From contig DOIX01000059.1 in NCBI GenBank assembly GCA_003511885.1, positions 1 through 5,072 on the forward strand: a DNA stretch of 5,072 nucleotides, in the 5' to 3' direction. Source of the stretch: Cyanobacteria bacterium UBA11153 (GTDB lineage: Bacteria > Cyanobacteriota > Cyanobacteriia > Cyanobacteriales > Coleofasciculaceae). A program made the translations under genes and the position numbers. Position 1 is the stretch's first letter. The number at the start of each line of letters is the position of its first letter. Below, piece after piece: positions 1 through 5,040 of the stretch. The notes below the pieces were generated by a model, which was not told the DNA's origin, did no database searches, and saw only the letters and a list, made by a program, of their open reading frames with translations.

Positions 1-28
1 AGCCCCTAGCCTCTAGCCCCTAGTCCCT
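1..28. repeat. Heptanucleotide tandem repeat (AGCCCCT)x4
   Basis: Four consecutive 7-bp units can be read from the first base: agcccct, agcctct, agcccct, agtccct. They show an exact 7-bp period with one substitution in two of the units. The array probably continues to the left of the window. Such short tandemly repeated repetitive (STRR) heptamers are typical of intergenic DNA in filamentous cyanobacteria. A stray 9-bp match to the array (cccctagcc) lies on the minus strand at 4189-4197. No function is implied. Confidence 0.8.
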
Positions 29-434
29 TTTCACTGAGTCTGGTTGAGAGTTAGGATCGGGAAAAACTATCGTTTTTGATGAATTATCAGGATAACATCC
101 TGAGACTGCGGCATACTGGGAAAAGACTATGTTGTCGATTTCTAGGAAAATAAGTTATTCGGGCTGATTTTAGGGTTAAGCGGTGAGGTGATCGGAATGG
201 CTGTGAAATGTTTGCTTCTGAGCAACTCTATTTGGGAGCGATGGGGAAAAGAAAATGCCTTTAATGACTAAGTACAACGGGCAACGTCGGAATTACGCTT
301 GTGGACAAGTTGGAGCCGACTCCCTTGGTTGAAACGGGAAGTAAATGCTTGATTTGAGTAAGTTTGGTTTGGCATAGAGTTGGTAGCTTCCCTTTGATAC
401 CTCAACGCTGACCGTATTCTAGAGGTTAAATCTA
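29..434. other. Gene-free region with small hairpin and possible decayed coding scraps
   Basis: I see no convincing gene in these 406 bases. A perfect 7-bp hairpin with a 3-base loop (tcaggat/atcctga) lies at 87-103. It has no T-run on the plus strand, so it is not a clear terminator. A 24-codon open frame at 197-271 (+), ATG to TAA, has a good purine-rich GAGGTG six bases before its ATG, but its product resembles nothing I know. Just after it, 266-352 reads in one frame as a short peptide (LSTTGNVG...LVETGSKCLI, then TGA). This is loosely reminiscent of the variable C-terminal tail of TnpB proteins of IS200/IS605-type elements, though the other two frames can also be read there, so the match is weak. 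The leader of the DUF151 gene occupies the last part. Confidence 0.4.
421..425 (+). promoter_or_regulatory. Ribosome binding site of the DUF151 gene
   Basis: AGAGG lies nine bases before the ATG at 435, a normal Shine-Dalgarno spacing. It supports 435 as the start rather than the in-frame ATG at 444, which lies 18 bases from this site. It is the only clear Shine-Dalgarno sequence among the four intact genes in the window. Confidence 0.6.
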
Positions 435-938
435 ATGATTGAAATGAGAGTTGCTGGAATTGCATTGGATGCTGTTACGCGCAGTCCAATTGTGCTGCTG
501 AAAGATGCTTCAGATAGGCGCGCTTTACCGATTTATATTGGTCAAGAGCAGGCGAAGGCAATTATCAGCGCATTGGAGAAACAGAGGTCTCCTAGACCTT
601 TAACTCACGATTTATTCGTGAATTTGATGGAAGGATGGAATATGAAGCTGGAGCGGGTGACGATTCACTCGCTTCAGGATAATACATTTTATGCGAGCCT
701 GGGCGTGCGTCAGGGTGATGTAAAAAGAGAAATTGATGCTCGACCTTCTGATGCAATCGCGATCGCTCTCCGTACTAATAGCCCTATCTGGGTGATGGAA
801 GAAGTGGTTGCTGATGCTTCCATACCCGTGGATAGAGATGCTGACGAACAAGAAAGACGTGCTTTCCGGGAATTTATCTCTAATCTCAGTCCCGATGATT
901 TTGTCCATCATCGAGGATTTAGAGGTGGCGACGGCTAA
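435..938 (+). CDS. DUF151 / bifunctional nuclease (BFN) family protein
   Basis: This 167-residue soluble protein of the DUF151/BFN domain family has no signal peptide or membrane segment. The family fold is known from Thermotoga TM0160, and plant members have been described as having combined RNase and DNase activity. Whether the cyanobacterial proteins are nucleases is, to my knowledge, not settled. The domain covers about residues 1-130. Recognisable blocks are VAGIALD at 6-12, SPIVLLKD at 17-24, the RALPIYIG block followed by acidic and Gln residues at 29-40, RPLTHDL at 54-60 and the family signature DARPSDAIAIALR at 101-113. A charged, probably helical tail follows (133-157). Length and N-terminus match other cyanobacterial members as I recall them. 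The start is backed by AGAGG nine bases upstream. A HIP1 octamer sits inside the signature codons (759-766). It is followed by a heptamer-filled spacer and is probably transcribed alone. The family call is firm; the biochemical role is uncertain. Confidence 0.93.
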   Translation: MIEMRVAGIALDAVTRSPIVLLKDASDRRALPIYIGQEQAKAIISALEKQRSPRPLTHDLFVNLMEGWNMKLERVTIHSLQDNTFYASLGVRQGDVKREIDARPSDAIAIALRTNSPIWVMEEVVADASIPVDRDADEQERRAFREFISNLSPDDFVHHRGFRGGDG

Positions 939-942
939 TTGT

Positions 943-991
943 TTCTTAGTTGTTGGTTGTTGGTTGTTAGTTGTTGGTTGTTCGTTGTTGA
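943..991. repeat. Heptanucleotide tandem repeat (TTGTTGG)x7
   Basis: Seven consecutive 7-bp units are visible: ttcttag, ttgttgg, ttgttgg, ttgttag, ttgttgg, ttgttcg, ttgttga. The array begins four bases after the stop codon of the DUF151 gene and fills much of the gap to the next gene. The consensus differs from the heptamer at the window start, but the period is the same. ttgttggtt occurs at 950-958 and 971-979 and is the exact reverse complement of aaccaacaa at 1021-1029, so a transcript could fold in more than one register. The short open frames crossing this array on both strands are artefacts of the repeat. Confidence 0.85.
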
Positions 992-1020
992 GTAAGATAA
1001 TTTTCATTTAATCAATCATT

Positions 1021-1055
1021 AACCAACAATAATTAAGGAATAACCAATAACAAAA
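1021..1055. repeat. Degenerate 7-bp-period tract (AA-phased), opposite orientation
   Basis: The bases just before the reductase start can be divided into aaccaac, aataatt, aaggaat, aaccaat and aacaaaa. Each unit begins with AA at a 7-bp period. The first nine bases are the reverse complement of the unit in the array at 943-991, so this may be a worn, inverted continuation. The tract is AT-rich, so part of the periodicity could be chance. It also covers the region where a ribosome binding site would lie; the only AAGG (1035-1038) is 18 bases from the ATG. Confidence 0.35.
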
Positions 1056-1056
1056 A

Positions 1057-2187
1057 ATGCGCTACCGACGTTTTGGGAAAACAAATCTGCTGCTATCAGT
1101 GTTTTCTCTGGGAACTATGAGATGTTTAGCCTCTATGGAGAATGCCCGAAAAACGGTAGAGAGTGCGATCGCAAACGGCGTTAATCATCTGGAAACAGCT
1201 AGAGGTTATGGGAAAAGTGAGGAGTATTTGGGGACAATCCTCAGAGATGACTTGTCAGGATTGCGATCGCAGTTGTACATTACTACCAAAATACCCCCCA
1301 CACCCCATCCAGATTTAATGCGGCAATGGCTGGATGAATCTTTACAACGTTTACAAGTTGACTATCTGGATTGTTTGGCAATTCATGGAATTAATACTTG
1401 GGAACATCTGGCTTGGGTTGAATCTCCTCATGGCTGTCTTAAACCGATCGAGGAAGCATTAGCAGATGGTAAAATTAAGCATCTTGGCTTCTCTACTCAT
1501 GCTCCTCTTGAGGTAATTATTGCTGCGATTAATACAGATTTGTTTCAATTTGTCAACCTCCATTACTACTACTTTTTTCAGCATAATTTATCAGCAATAG
1601 AGTTAGCCCATCAGAAAGATATGGGCATTTTTATTATCTCACCTGCTGATAAAGGTGGAAAATTATATAATCCACCAGCTAAACTAGAGAAACTATCTTA
1701 TCCATTTTCACCATTAGAATTAAATTATCGATTTTTATTAAGCGATAGCCGCATTACTACTCTGAGTTTTGGGCCAGCTAATCCTGATGAACTTTTAGCA
1801 CCTCTAGCCCTTGCTAATCGAGATCAACCTTTAAACGATCGGGAAATTGAAGCATTTTGTGTTTGGGAAAGTCAAGCTAAAAATAAATTAGGAACAGATA
1901 GATGCAGTCAGTGTTACAAATGCCTCCCCTGTCCCGAAAATATTAATATTCCCGAAGTATTACGGCTGCGGAATCTAGCAGTAGCTTACGATATGAATGA
2001 CTATGGTAAATATCGCTATCAAATGTTTGAAAATGCCGGACATTGGTTTCCCGGAGTTAAAGGTAATCGTTGTACAAATTGTAGTGATTGCCTACCCCAT
2101 TGTCCAGAAAAATTAGATATTCCTAGATTACTTATGGATACTCATAATCGTCTGAATGGTTCCCCTCGGCGGCGGCTTTGGGAATAA
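1057..2187 (+). CDS. Aldo/keto reductase with C-terminal double [4Fe-4S] ferredoxin domain
   Basis: This 376-residue cytoplasmic oxidoreductase belongs to the aldo/keto reductase subgroup fused to a ferredoxin-like tail (COG1453 type). The AKR barrel spans about residues 1-260. RRFGKTNLLLSVFSLGTM is the usual N-terminal strand. The normal catalytic tetrad Asp-Tyr-Lys-His corresponds to Glu46, Tyr51 (ETARGYGKSEE), Lys78 (ITTK) and His110 (LAIH). Glu instead of Asp is, as I recall, usual for this subgroup. The tail carries two clusters: Cys283/286/289/292 followed by Pro (CX2CX2CX2CP) and Cys339/342/345/349 followed by Pro (CX2CX2CX3CP), each with a downstream IP motif. This architecture implies electron transfer between the clusters and a substrate or nicotinamide at the barrel; substrate and partner are unknown. 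The ATG at 1057 fits the family N-terminus but has no clear Shine-Dalgarno sequence. Two HIP1 sites lie in the coding region (1165, 1263). The spacers on both sides suggest it is transcribed alone. Confidence 0.95.
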   Translation: MRYRRFGKTNLLLSVFSLGTMRCLASMENARKTVESAIANGVNHLETARGYGKSEEYLGTILRDDLSGLRSQLYITTKIPPTPHPDLMRQWLDESLQRLQVDYLDCLAIHGINTWEHLAWVESPHGCLKPIEEALADGKIKHLGFSTHAPLEVIIAAINTDLFQFVNLHYYYFFQHNLSAIELAHQKDMGIFIISPADKGGKLYNPPAKLEKLSYPFSPLELNYRFLLSDSRITTLSFGPANPDELLAPLALANRDQPLNDREIEAFCVWESQAKNKLGTDRCSQCYKCLPCPENINIPEVLRLRNLAVAYDMNDYGKYRYQMFENAGHWFPGVKGNRCTNCSDCLPHCPEKLDIPRLLMDTHNRLNGSPRRRLWE

Positions 2188-2246
2188 TCCGATCCTTAAT
2201 TCACCCAAAAACATCCCAAAATCATTCTTAAAATACATACTATAGC

Positions 2247-2274
2247 AGTTGATAGTTGGTAGTTGATAGTTATT
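2247..2274. repeat. Short heptanucleotide tandem repeat (AGTTGAT)x3-4
   Basis: The units agttgat, agttggt and agttgat are followed by a decayed agttatt, again with a 7-bp period. This is the third unrelated heptamer consensus in the window. Such arrays are typical cyanobacterial intergenic repeats. Confidence 0.7.
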
Positions 2275-2421
2275 TAATGAACATCAAACCCCATATCAAT
2301 CAAGGCTTCAAGCCTCTCTTCATGACGTTATTTCGGTTTTAACCGATATGGCGGTTGCTATAATTCCTGTGCGGGCTAGTTTGGAATTAAAATAAATCAT
2401 GACTTAAACAAAACCTCCCCC

Positions 2422-2453
2422 CGTAGGGTGCGTTGTGCAATAGCTAACGCACC
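2422..2453. repeat. Dispersed palindromic repeat (GTAGGGTGCGTT...AACGCACC), copy 1
   Basis: An 8-bp stem, ggtgcgtt (2427-2434) and aacgcacc (2446-2453), encloses an 11-base loop. Its 13-bp left arm cgtagggtgcgtt (2422-2434) recurs exactly at 4964-4976, with a second palindrome there. This is a REP-like element of a kind seen in many cyanobacterial genomes. It lies 27 bp before the DUF2079 start codon, so it would be in the mRNA leader if transcription starts upstream of it. Confidence 0.75.
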
Positions 2454-2480
2454 ATCCTCCCCACTATTAGTAACCAAAGC

Positions 2481-3890
2481 ATGAAAGAAAAAGATATTCA
2501 GCTTAATCAGGTAAAATTTGCGATGCCGAAGGCGAGCGAAGCGATCGCAATTAGTGCTTTAATCTTATTTATCTGTAGTAGCCTCCGACATATCCTATTT
2601 CAATCAACAGCCTTCGATTTAGGTTATTTCGATCAAGCTACTTACCTCATTAGTCAGGGAGAAACTCCCATTGTCTCATTCTGGGGGTATCACTTTATGG
2701 GGGGACATGCTGACTGGATTCTTTATGGTATCGCATTACTTTATAAAATTTATCCTAGCGTTTACTGGCTGTTTGCTATACAAGCAATTGCTTTAGCGCT
2801 GGGAGCATTACCTGTTTTTTATTTATCTCGTCAGGCAGGGTTAAAGGAATCTCAATCTATAGCTATGGCATGGGTATATCTATTATATCCTTTAATTTTT
2901 AATCTTAATCTCTTTGATTTCCATGGCGAAGTAATTGCTTTACCTGCCATGTTGGGTGCTATTTTAGCCGCCAGAAACAATCGGATTGGTTGGTTTTGTT
3001 TGGCATTAATCCTGATTTTTGGTTGTCGCGATGGCCTATCATTGACTGTGGCAGCGATGGGATTATGGCTGTTAGTCTTTGAGAAGAAATATCTATCTGG
3101 TGGCATTGCCCTTTTTGCTGGTGTTGCCTGGTTTTTGATTGTGACTCAGGTGGTAATTCCTCATTTTAGACCTAATGGTGTAGAAGCAGTAGCACGTTAT
3201 GCTTTTTTAGGAGACTCTCTGTTAGAGATTATCAAAAATCTTATCCTCAAGCCAGGTTTGGTACTGGGAAAGATTTTTACTTTACCGAATTTAGAATATC
3301 TAGCTTTATTATTAGCCCCTGTAATTTGGGGACTCCAACTAAAGCATCTCAATCCTTTAGTTGGCGCAATACCAACCTTATTGATGAATTTGATTACTGA
3401 CTATCAAGTGCAAAAAGATTTAATCCATCAGTATTCATTACCTGCCATACCTTTTCTGTTGATAGCAGTTATTTCCAGTCTAGCGGGAGGTAAAGGATGG
3501 CTGCAAAATCGACGGGGAATTATTTTATGGTGTTTAGTAGCATTTATCGCCTTGGCTAAGTTTGGTTATTTTGGCTCAAAATATTTGCAATCTATCGATA
3601 CATGGCAAGAAACAAGAGAGGCAATTTCCCTAATTCAGACTAAAGGTGGAATTTTAGTCCCTGCTGAAGTAGCCCCTCATTTAACTCATCGCTCTGTCGT
3701 TAATTTAACTACAATTGGTTCAGAGTCAGCCAACTTAAGTCAGTTCAACTATATATTGCTAAATCTCCGCCATCCTGGTTGGGGAAGTACTCCACAAGTT
3801 ATGGACAGTTTATTAGCCCGAATGGCAAAGGAACCAGATTTTCAAATGATTTATCATCAACATGATGTTTATTTATTCGCGAAAATTTGA
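2481..3890 (+). CDS. DUF2079 family multi-pass membrane protein
   Basis: This 469-residue integral membrane protein belongs to DUF2079, a family resembling GT-C-fold glycosyltransferases; no reaction has been assigned that I know of. The N-terminal cytoplasmic stretch (1-20) is followed by about ten hydrophobic segments: roughly 21-40, 78-90, 94-116, 123-144, 150-164, 167-181, 186-228 (two), 271-287, 292-305, 319-336 and 346-362. Family-type motifs are FDLGYFDQ at 45-52 after the first segment, H71/H76 (HFMGGHADW), DFHGE at 146-150, CRDG at 182-185 and HQYSLPAIPF at 316-325. In GT-C enzymes an acidic residue after the first membrane helix is often catalytic, so Asp46 or Asp51 is a candidate by analogy only. 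The tail (about 365-469) looks soluble and probably faces the periplasm. The ATG at 2481 lacks a Shine-Dalgarno sequence; Met15 (2523) is an alternative start. Residues 14-23 are encoded by a dispersed repeat. No partner gene is adjacent. Confidence 0.9.
   Translation: MKEKDIQLNQVKFAMPKASEAIAISALILFICSSLRHILFQSTAFDLGYFDQATYLISQGETPIVSFWGYHFMGGHADWILYGIALLYKIYPSVYWLFAIQAIALALGALPVFYLSRQAGLKESQSIAMAWVYLLYPLIFNLNLFDFHGEVIALPAMLGAILAARNNRIGWFCLALILIFGCRDGLSLTVAAMGLWLLVFEKKYLSGGIALFAGVAWFLIVTQVVIPHFRPNGVEAVARYAFLGDSLLEIIKNLILKPGLVLGKIFTLPNLEYLALLLAPVIWGLQLKHLNPLVGAIPTLLMNLITDYQVQKDLIHQYSLPAIPFLLIAVISSLAGGKGWLQNRRGIILWCLVAFIALAKFGYFGSKYLQSIDTWQETREAISLIQTKGGILVPAEVAPHLTHRSVVNLTTIGSESANLSQFNYILLNLRHPGWGSTPQVMDSLLARMAKEPDFQMIYHQHDVYLFAKI
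2520..2549 (+). repeat. HIP1-containing dispersed repeat inside the DUF2079 start region
   Basis: The segment from gcgatgccgaag to gcgatcgca is a G/C-rich block with gcg/cga-phased triplets in an otherwise AT-rich gene. It resembles a dispersed cyanobacterial repeat I recall (gcgatgccgaaggcg followed by a HIP1 octamer). Here it supplies codons 14-23 (AMPKASEAIA), just before the first membrane helix. It keeps the frame and either is an in-frame insertion or lies upstream of the true start if translation begins later. Confidence 0.5.
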
Positions 3891-3905
3891 TGATAACATC
3901 AGATT

Positions 3906-3936
3906 GCCGACTTATTGGATAAGTCGGCTTATATTT
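3906..3936 (+). terminator. Intrinsic terminator after the DUF2079 gene
   Basis: A perfect 9-bp stem, gccgactta (3906-3914) and taagtcggc (3920-3928), has a 5-base loop and is followed by ttatattt. It begins 15 bases after the DUF2079 stop codon. The T-rich tail is on the plus strand only, so it serves the DUF2079 transcript. It lies just beyond the recognisable end of the converging broken gene. A weaker 5-bp stem (tgatg/catca) lies at 3888-3901. Confidence 0.8.
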
Positions 3937-3948
3937 ACTTTCTGATAG

Positions 3949-4182
3949 GATTGACAAAATCTGAACAGAAGCTACACTGCGAGGTACTAAATAAATCAAA
4001 AAAGGCTGGTTTGAAGCTTCAACTAATTCTCAAACTTCCAGTAATTTTTCCCCATGGGCAATTAACCCATTAGCATTATAAGTTACATATTGATTTTTAT
4101 ATAAATCCAATAACATCCAGCGGTTACGGTTTAACCACTTTAGCATTTTTCGTCCTTCTTCTAGAGAAAATTGTTTGCTCAT
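3949..4182 (-). pseudogene. Broken small DUF5678-like gene (in-frame stop, 3' end lost)
   Basis: Reading from the ATG at 4182, 50 codons begin MSKQFSLEEGRKMLKWLNRN and include WMLLDLYKNQYV at about residues 22-33 and GLIAHGEKL at 39-47. A TGA follows at 4032-4030. The same frame then continues without further interruption as ELVEASNQPFLIYLVPRSVASVQIL to about 3955. Both halves look like one small cyanobacterial domain of DUF5678 type (a ~70-80 residue module, alone or ahead of an aspartyl-protease-like domain). The expected residue at the stop is probably Leu (TTA to TGA) or Arg (CGA to TGA), one change. After SVQIL the frame runs into the DUF2079 terminator and loses resemblance, so the natural 3' end also appears to be gone. 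There is no Shine-Dalgarno sequence, and a small mobile element ends about 20 bp upstream of the ATG. Alternatives are a real 50-residue product or a sequencing error. Family recognition is from memory and moderate. Confidence 0.6.
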
Positions 4183-4202
4183 AAATTTGGCTAGGGGTTA
4201 CA

Positions 4203-4210
4203 ATTTACTG
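4203..4210. repeat. Target-site duplication, left copy (ATTTACTG)
   Basis: The 8 bp directly abutting the left terminal inverted repeat of the small element are atttactg, identical to the 8 bp directly abutting its right end (4333-4340). Confidence 0.8.
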
Positions 4211-4332
4211 GGGAGCATCCCGATTGGGAAGAAATGCAGGTTGTATTTTTGCTCCCCCCTTTCACCTGGGGGGCTGGCGGGGGTAAAAAATTTGGTAAAA
4301 ACAAGTATCTTTGCCTTCATTGGGATGCTCCC
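4211..4332. mobile_element. 122-bp MITE-like non-autonomous element
   Basis: The ends are perfect 11-bp terminal inverted repeats, gggagcatccc (4211-4221) and gggatgctccc (4322-4332). They are flanked without gap by an 8-bp direct duplication, atttactg. Beyond the 11 bp the ends remain loosely complementary with small gaps. Each end is itself a near-palindrome (GGGA-gca-TCCC). The interior has no coding capacity; it holds a C6/G6 hairpin (4254-4259 with 4268-4273). These are the marks of a miniature inverted-repeat transposable element mobilised by a transposase elsewhere. Several IS families make 8-bp duplications (for example ISL3, IS6 and IS1595), so the parent cannot be named here. The open frame crossing it at 4175-4369 (+) is an artefact. 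It sits between the Uma2 gene and the broken DUF5678-like gene. Confidence 0.8.
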
Positions 4333-4340
4333 ATTTACTG
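4333..4340. repeat. Target-site duplication, right copy (ATTTACTG)
   Basis: This is an exact copy of 4203-4210, immediately outside the right terminal inverted repeat. It ends nine bases short of the Uma2 stop codon, so the insertion spared the Uma2 coding region. Confidence 0.8.
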
Positions 4341-4349
4341 AATCATTAA

Positions 4350-4913
4350 CTATTCATTTAACCAACTGAATAGTTTACCAACAGTAAGACTAAAAGACTC
4401 TGCAAAATCTGGGACTGGTAAACTATCATTATCTTCTTCAAAGACAGCAATGGTACGATTAGCAAAATAAACAAATACTAATTTTTCATCAGGATCGATT
4501 AACCATCCCATTTGAGTACCGTGGGCGAGACAATGGAGAATATTGCGGACGACTTTAGTTTGACTTTGCTCCGGTGAAAGTATTTCAATTGTCCAGTCAG
4601 GGGCAATCTTGAAAGTATTAGATACTTCGCCATTTTCATCGCGAGGAATCCTTTTCCAGGTGAAAACAGTGACATCTGGCACAATTGATTTTCCTCCAAA
4701 TGTACATCGCAATTCTGAATAAGCACGGGCAATGTGTCGGGGCTTGAGTACTAGGTTAATGTCAGTACCAATATCGAGTTGAACAGTACTATGTTTTCCT
4801 TGTGGCATTGGTTTTTGGATAATTTTACCATCAATAAATTCGCTAGCGGGTTTGGTTTCCGGTAGCTTGAGAAATTCTTCTAGAGTTAAGGGTTTATTAG
4901 GGGCTTGAACCAT
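4350..4913 (-). CDS. Uma2 family protein (DUF820, putative PD-(D/E)XK-type nuclease)
   Basis: This 187-residue soluble protein belongs to the Uma2/DUF820 family (restriction-endonuclease-like fold), which is highly expanded in cyanobacteria and of unknown biological role. Visible blocks are LTLEEFLKLPET at 9-20, SEFIDGKIIQKPM at 24-36, SELRC at 66-70, the PD motif in SIVPDVTVF (Asp80), and WTIEILSPEQSQTKV at 107-121. The last block holds Glu110 and Lys120, followed by the C-terminal MGWLIDP at 135-141. Asp80, Glu110 and Lys120 are the likely equivalents of the nuclease active site, with Glu25 a common extra acidic residue; activity is inferred from the fold only. Length is normal for the family. 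The ATG at 4913 matches the usual N-terminus but has no clear Shine-Dalgarno sequence. No toxin-antitoxin or restriction partner is adjacent. It may once have been co-transcribed with the small broken gene downstream. Confidence 0.93.
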   Translation of the reverse strand: MVQAPNKPLTLEEFLKLPETKPASEFIDGKIIQKPMPQGKHSTVQLDIGTDINLVLKPRHIARAYSELRCTFGGKSIVPDVTVFTWKRIPRDENGEVSNTFKIAPDWTIEILSPEQSQTKVVRNILHCLAHGTQMGWLIDPDEKLVFVYFANRTIAVFEEDNDSLPVPDFAESFSLTVGKLFSWLNE

Positions 4914-4963
4914 AGCTTTTTATGGTGGGTATGTTATGAATATTGTATTATTTTTAGGGTAGG

Positions 4964-4990
4964 CGTAGGGTGCGTTATTAAGTAACGCAC
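4964..4990. repeat. Dispersed palindromic repeat (GTAGGGTGCGTTA...TAACGCAC), copy 2
   Basis: A perfect 8-bp stem, gtgcgtta (4970-4977) and taacgcac (4983-4990), has a 5-base loop. Its left arm cgtagggtgcgtt (4964-4976) is identical over 13 bp to 2422-2434. It lies about 50 bp upstream of the Uma2 start on the opposite face, so it may flank or overlap that gene's promoter region. Confidence 0.75.
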
Positions 4991-5040
4991 TCCATCAGTT
5001 AATCAATTTATACCAATTTCCGCAAATAGCGCTACATATT

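Larger units (their letters stand above)
2188..2480. other. Repeat-rich spacer between reductase and DUF2079 genes
   Basis: These 293 bases hold no gene. Visible structure includes a short heptamer array (2247-2274), a 13-bp odd palindrome aggctt-c-aagcct (2303-2315), a 6-bp hairpin tcggtt/aaccga (2333-2346), and the inverted pair tatagca (2241-2247) and tgctata (2356-2362). A GTGCGTT-type palindrome (2422-2453) follows. The tatagca/tgctata pair brackets 122 bp and could be the ends of an old small element, but the repeat is only 7 bp and I see no target duplication beyond a possible TA. No G/C-rich stem followed by T-run marks the end of the reductase transcript. No good sigma-70-like promoter stands out. 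Confidence 0.6.

Noticed and set aside
87..103. Perfect 7-bp hairpin as an intrinsic terminator
   Set aside because: No T-run follows on the plus strand and only a weak AT-rich tail on the minus strand. No gene end is visible next to it.
394..420. Possible promoter TTGATA-15 bp-TATTCT before the DUF151 gene
   Set aside because: The spacer is short, and transcription would start only a few bases before the ATG, inside or after the ribosome binding site.
268..465. 65-codon open frame on the minus strand
   Set aside because: It overlaps the start of the DUF151 gene, has no recognisable motif and has no ribosome binding site.
612..1007. 131-codon open frame on the minus strand
   Set aside because: It lies opposite the strongly conserved DUF151 gene and starts within the TTGTTGG heptamer array, giving a low-complexity N-terminus. 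It is an antisense shadow.
808..1011. 67-codon open frame on the plus strand
   Set aside because: It overlaps the DUF151 gene in another frame and ends in the heptamer array, which yields a repetitive VVGCWLLVVG-type peptide.
2852..3106. 84-codon open frame on the minus strand
   Set aside because: It is fully inside the DUF2079 gene on the opposite strand. Its basic, low-similarity translation is what antisense of membrane-helix codons usually gives.
3799..3948. Continuation of the broken small gene's frame into the DUF2079 3' end
   Set aside because: The frame stays open, but the translation there derives from the terminator stem and the antisense of the DUF2079 coding region. Resemblance to the small family stops near 3955.
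4175..4369. 64-codon open frame on the plus strand
   Set aside because: It spans the whole small mobile element including both inverted repeats and target duplications, so it cannot be an inherited gene.
4499..4732. 77-codon open frame on the minus strand
   Set aside because: It is within the Uma2 gene in a different frame and has no family resemblance.
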